In this document: positions 60,005 through 64,000 of the stretch, one piece after another
How positions within the stretch are numbered: position 1 is the first letter of the stretch
Layout of the letters: every line of letters starts with the position of its first letter
Notes under the pieces: model-generated
Told to the model about the DNA's origin: nothing
Databases searched by the model: none
The model's input: the letters and a program-made list of their open reading frames with translations, nothing else
Assembly: GCA_009599575.1 (NCBI GenBank)
Contig: VWND01000075.1
Location: 1,736,001 to 1,800,000, forward strand
From: Blumeriella jaapii
Taxonomy: Eukaryota > Ascomycota > Leotiomycetes > Helotiales > Drepanopezizaceae
Reading direction: 5' to 3'
DNA length: 64,000 bases
Program-made: the position numbers and the translations under genes

Positions 60005-60952
60005 CTAGCCTAATTTGTCTAGCAATCTCCGCCTCCTCCTCTCCACCAGCTCCTCCTGCACCTCTGCCGCACTCGGCAGCCTCCAGCCCTCCCCATCCCC
60101 GCTATCCCCCGGCAGAGGCTCCCAGCCCTTGGGCGCCCGTCCCTCGTCGTCCGCCGCGAGCAAGTTCTCGTACGCCTCGCGCTCCTTCTGCGCCTCGTAC
60201 GCGAGCAGCGTGCCGTCCTCCTCGTCGAGGTTGTAGCCGTAGTAGGAGGCGTCGACGTTCTTGCGCAGCAGGTCCGTGGTGGGGTTTTTGGTTGACGAGG
60301 AGGGGGGAGGCTTGGTGGCGGATGCGAAGAGCTCTTTGACGCCGGGGAGGTCGCGGGCGCGGCCGAAATACCTGGGTTTGTCAGGGTCAGCTCGAGGATC
60401 TTTCGAGATTGTGGTTGGACCTTGACGTGTGTTCTCTCGGCTTTCCTTTCGTTCGAAGGTGGTCGCAGGGAAATGGAAATGGGGAGAGTGACGCACCTGT
60501 ACCCTTTTCCCCCGCCCGGAATCTCCCTGCCCTCCTCGTCGTACACGGCGCCGCCGCCGCGCATGTAGTTGGGGCCGCCGAGGTTGCGCACCTGCACCTC
60601 CCACATGTGCTTCTCGCGCATCAGCTTGTTGATCTCGTCGTTCAGGTCGCGCACGACGTAGTCGCTCAGGCTCGGGTCCTGGATGCGCGACACCTTGCGC
60701 GAGATCTCCTTCAGCACCTGGCCGCGCCACTTCTCGCACGCCGGGATGGAGGACACCTCCGTGATCATCTTGGGCCGCCGCGTGCGTCCGGCGTCGAGGA
60801 TGCCCAGGTCGGCCGCTTGCGACTCGCGGAAGCGGAAGAGCATCGATTGCGCCTTTTCGGAGTTGCGTGCCTGTTTGCTGGTCAGTCATCTGCATTTCGA
60901 ATTGATCGTGTTGGGAGGCTTAGGGGTACGACCTGGGGGCTGTACGAACCAT
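60005..60952 (-). CDS. ISY1: Pre-mRNA-splicing factor Isy1, 247 aa
   Basis: Exon 1 appears to be only the ATG (60952-60950). It is followed by an intron to 60871 and by exon 2 (60870-60497), which starts ARNSEKAQSMLFRFRESQAA, exactly the residues that follow the initial Met in Isy1 proteins. Exon 3 is 60371-60005. Family features include ILDAGRTRRPKMITEVSSI, KWRGQVLKEISRKVSRIQD, LRDLNDEINKLMREK-like sequence and GPNYMRGGG. The C-terminal half is variable and ends in a basic ERRRRRLLDKLG. Isy1 belongs to the Prp19-associated complex and steadies the spliceosome between its two catalytic steps. An internal ATG in MLFRFRE is an alternative start but would drop conserved residues. Confidence 0.9.
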
Positions 60953-63057
60953 GGCTGCGGTGGTTTGCCGTGGAGACTCTCAAGGAGGGAGGGTCTGGGT
61001 TGTGGGCGTGTCTCTGGGATGAGGCGGTTGATACTGATTGAGAAGTTGAGCCTCCATGAGGCTGAGAATGGGCACCTCGCTAACGCATGTCGGGCGGCCG
61101 CTAGCCCAAGACGCGTCGCTCCACAAAACCGACAACGCGTCCATCTCACGACCTCATCATTCCAAAGGGCCAAAACCCGCAGCCGTGACGAAAACCCATC
61201 AAGAGCTTACAACGATTTCAACCTCCGAGCCCTAGCTGGCTCCTACGGTCGAACATGCGTGCTTTCTGAACAGAGATCTGAGCTGTTGGGTTCTCCCTTT
61301 CTTCTCTACCGACCACGCCTACATCATCATGTTCGTTCGTCTGTGGGAGGGTGAGATCTGGGACGGGATGTTTGGGGGGCTGTCGAGCTGCAAGGAAGAC
61401 AAACCAGCACCTGCTCGAGATGCCCAAGCCGCGGATGCGAAATTCCTGATCTGGGACCGAGCCGGGTGACGACTTGCAGGGCGAGGTCTCTGGGGAGGGA
61501 GCGAGTTGATGCGCGCGAGGGGCATTGGTGAGAGTGTTAAAAAGTTTTCAATCGGAGCGGGGTGTACGTATCCCTTCTCCATCCCATCTTCCCTCTCCAT
61601 CTTGAGCTCTCGAACCCGCCATGGCTGACCATGTTCCCGCAGGTCCTCCTCCTCCTCCTCTCCAGCGAGCTCTCCCCTGGCGTGCGAATACTCAGAAGAT
61701 GTCAGGCGGCGGCCCGGGAAGTCATGTTCTCTTTCCTTCTCCTCTCTTTTCGTTATGCGAAGAAAGAAAAATCGCCCAGTGATGACTAAAAAAAAATGTC
61801 ATAAGCCAAAATTGCAGGCCAACCTACTGCCTCCGTTGCTGCCGAGTCCTCCTTCGGGGGATGGGACGGCGATGGAGGTTAGGCAAGTGTTCGCTATGAG
61901 AACTTGAGAGCTAATCTGAGGGCATTTTTCGTTGCTGTTTTTTCATTGCGTTTCGGTTCGTTGACAAGGGACCTAGGGATATAAGAGTGACCTTGTTTTG
62001 CCTGCTTCGTTTTGTTGCTGCTTTGTATCTGAGATGAAATGGATCGTGAGGAAGGAAGAAGGTAAGAAAGGGATGCTAATCCAGAATGGCTCCAGGAAGG
62101 GTGTTGTACCAATCGGTTTTAGATGGTACTCGAGATATTGTAATCGAGCTTATTGCTTGCCCGCGGTAACGAAGGATCTGCCTTGGACTGAATGGGTTTT
62201 TCTATTAACCAATCAAAAGAGCTATCTTATGTTTTAGTTGCAAATCGCTGTTTGCCGGAAGGCTCTTCGACCTTTTCATGCTCGAGAAGGGAAAGCGAGG
62301 ATAAGGCAGGTACGGTTATCTTATAATAACGTCGGTGTATTTAGCCAATCTTCGCTCACCTTTTGAAAACCAACGCCCTTGCACCCTTCAACCTCGACCT
62401 CGATACCCTGAATCATCAGTACTTCTTCAACTTTGATACCTCCATAAATACAGACTCGCGCCTGGTAAGCTTCAGCCTATTCCCTCGTTTCTTAATCGTT
62501 TGAACCAGAGACGCAGTCAGCAGAAACTGTGTCATCCGATCACTTTCCAATACCCAAGTGCAGAGAGGTACTGGCGTAGCTGACGCCAAACATGCTCCGG
62601 GCCTTTCTTACCAGAGCTTCTTGCTTGCTTTCATATACATCCAATCACTTCTTGCTCCTATCCACTTTGACTTGCCCATTTCACAGATTGCTGTGATGAA
62701 CATTCCTGCCTAACTTGGATGACAAATCGCAAAGGGATTGGATAGACCCCGGCTCACTTTACTAGGACTATTCATGCCAGTATCCCTGAACTTTTATAAA
62801 TTGCATTTGCTAATTCTTGGGTCAAAAGTGCTTTTCTGCAATCGACAATAACTCTGTGATCGACAACCAATTCAAAATCAGTTTTCTTCAAAAATCATCT
62901 TTGTCCCAAATTGTTTTCTTCCTCAGACCGTTGTCACCTTGGTCTCTGGTGCGTGTTTGTGATCGACAACCACGCAAGTTCAAAGTCAGTTTCTCCTCGG
63001 ATAATATCCTTGGTCTCAAGTGTCAAGCGCAACGTCGAAAGGTAGGGTATCAGAGTC
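60953..63057. other. Region without a supported gene
   Basis: Some frames look protein-like. On the minus strand 61527-61319, MPLARINSLPPQRPRPASRH begins a 68-codon frame with a presequence-like Arg/Ser/Ala composition. On the plus strand MADHVPAGPPPPPLQRALPW begins at 61621. Neither has recognisable domains or convincing splice signals, so I do not call them as genes. Confidence 0.4.
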
Positions 63058-64000
63058 ATGGATTCCAGGAACCCAAACCAAACGACTGAACAGCCAGCCG
63101 TACCGCCAAACGTCTACTCCTTCTATGAGATGGCGATGTTCTTATCATCAGTCCAACTGGGAAACAATGGAAACTCCACAGTGCCATTCTCTCCCGACCT
63201 CCCCGACGTTGGCCGAGCTCTTCAGAAAGCACACGCCTCTCAAGATCACCAAGGCAGATGCGGCTCAGGGTGTTGGATAAAGGTGGAAGATCGAACTCCT
63301 TCCAGAGCCAAAGGCCTCAAACTTGGATGAACAGGGTCTTAAGTTCTTTTCATTCAATAAATTGTAGGCCATCTCTACATTCCTCATGCCGTGCTCACGT
63401 ATGCCAATACCTTCTCAGAATCCTGGCAAGACCAAGCAGCCATTTTCCTTCACCAATTACAACGGCTTGGGAGCTAAGATCGAATTCAACAAGCTTTACG
63501 ATAATCTGTTCCGATGCATCTACAATATGGCCCCGGACTTCTGCACCGACAACGATCGTTTGCTCATGGGCTGATTCGGGATGCTACGATGTTGCTCCAG
63601 GCTGCTACTTACTTGGATGCCATTCCCTGTCTGTGTCCGTCTCGTAGTTGAAGCCCACCCCCTCCGTCTCCAGCAAGTTCTCTGGGCCCACAAGGCTGCC
63701 AGACCCGAAGGCTGGGTTCACAATGCCGCCCGTCTCCAATCCCCTCTGATCTTCAAGGAATGCATCGTCCACCTTGTTGGCAAGTTCCATCTGACGGATC
63801 GTCTGCGTGAAGAGTTCCTGCGTAGCAGAGAGCACGGCGATGTGGAGTCTCGTTGTCAAGAAGGCGAAGGAGTTGAAGGACAAGAAGCTTCGTGCTGAGC
63901 GACTGCTGCTGGAATGCTTCCCAGCCCGCATGATTCATCGCGAGGACACCGACACGGTCCCGGGTCGCGATACCTGTGTTGCCGATTTCTACCACTGGCT
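63058..64000 (+). pseudogene. Decayed copy of a conserved fungal (BTB-domain-type) protein, cut by the window end
   Basis: Consecutive blocks of one protein can be followed through the three plus frames. PPNVYSFYEMAMFLSSVQLG comes first, then LAELFRKHTPLKITKADAAQ, then WKIELLPEPKASNLDEQGLK behind an in-frame TAA. HLYIPHAVLTYANTFSESWQ, YNGLGAKIEFNKLYDNLFRC and LIRDATMLLQAATYLDAIP follow. Last come KAARPEGWVHNAARLQSPLI with FKECIVHLVGKFHLTDRLRE, and KKAKELKDKKLRAERLLLEC up to DFYHW at the edge. The order agrees with a family of conserved Pezizomycotina proteins that I recall as BTB-domain-containing; that label is from memory. At least five frame changes and two stops in under 1 kb argue for a pseudogene. 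The 3' end lies outside the window. Confidence 0.65.

Noticed and set aside
61319..61600. Possible small mitochondrial protein on the minus strand
   Set aside because: A presequence-like composition alone is too weak; no conserved core or splice joint found.

Overview
The window looks like nuclear DNA of a filamentous ascomycete (Pezizomycotina). Genes carry short GT-AG introns, mostly about 50-120 bp. Housekeeping genes lie singly on both strands with no operons. There are LysM and chitinase genes typical of moulds, and an AT-rich transposon relic whose damage looks like repeat-induced point mutation (RIP). The class is not certain from sequence alone.

Layout: 0-1.6 kb is AT-rich and carries a decayed Tc1/mariner transposase. 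1.6-14.1 kb is an accessory chitin-related block: a very large multi-exon LysM/chitin-binding/GH18 (killer-toxin-type, subgroup C) chitinase on the minus strand, a small unknown gene, a secreted cysteine-containing protein, a conserved hypothetical gene, and a secreted protein with four LysM domains. 15.3-30.6 kb is mostly housekeeping: ZUO1 (ribosome-bound J protein), MZM1 (complex III assembly), SLT11/ECM2 (splicing), ERG6 (ergosterol), a 1,083-residue dynamin-like GTPase, the complex I subunit NDUFA8 (twin CX9C) and nucleoporin NUP57. 30.9-31.7 kb holds a broken GNAT acetyltransferase. 34.2-38.5 kb has the tiny TOM5 gene divergent from GCV2 (glycine decarboxylase P protein). 38.5-43.2 kb is gene-free and rich in microsatellites and homopolymers. 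43.2-44.8 kb is a multi-pass membrane protein. 44.8-50.3 kb has no gene I can support. 50.3-55.7 kb is ROM2 (Rho1 GEF: DEP, DH, PH, CNH). 58.3-61 kb holds TAL1 (transaldolase) converging on ISY1 (splicing). The right edge (63.06-64 kb) is a decayed copy of a conserved fungal protein cut by the window end.

The housekeeping genes serve separate pathways; several are divergent pairs sharing a short promoter region (ZUO1/MZM1, SLT11/ERG6, NDUFA8/NUP57, TOM5/GCV2). The left block is the one coherent functional group: chitin hydrolysis plus chitin binding by LysM proteins.

Two themes run across the window. First, apparent one-base frame changes break several otherwise intact genes (chitinase, 11.2-kb gene, ZUO1, possibly ROM2), so uncorrected assembly indels must be separated from real decay. 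Second, the palindromic word GTACTGTACAGTAC and its fragments pile up in some intergenic stretches (32.5-34.7 and 56.6-58.1 kb). Exon borders given below were read by eye from GT/AG sites and reading frame.
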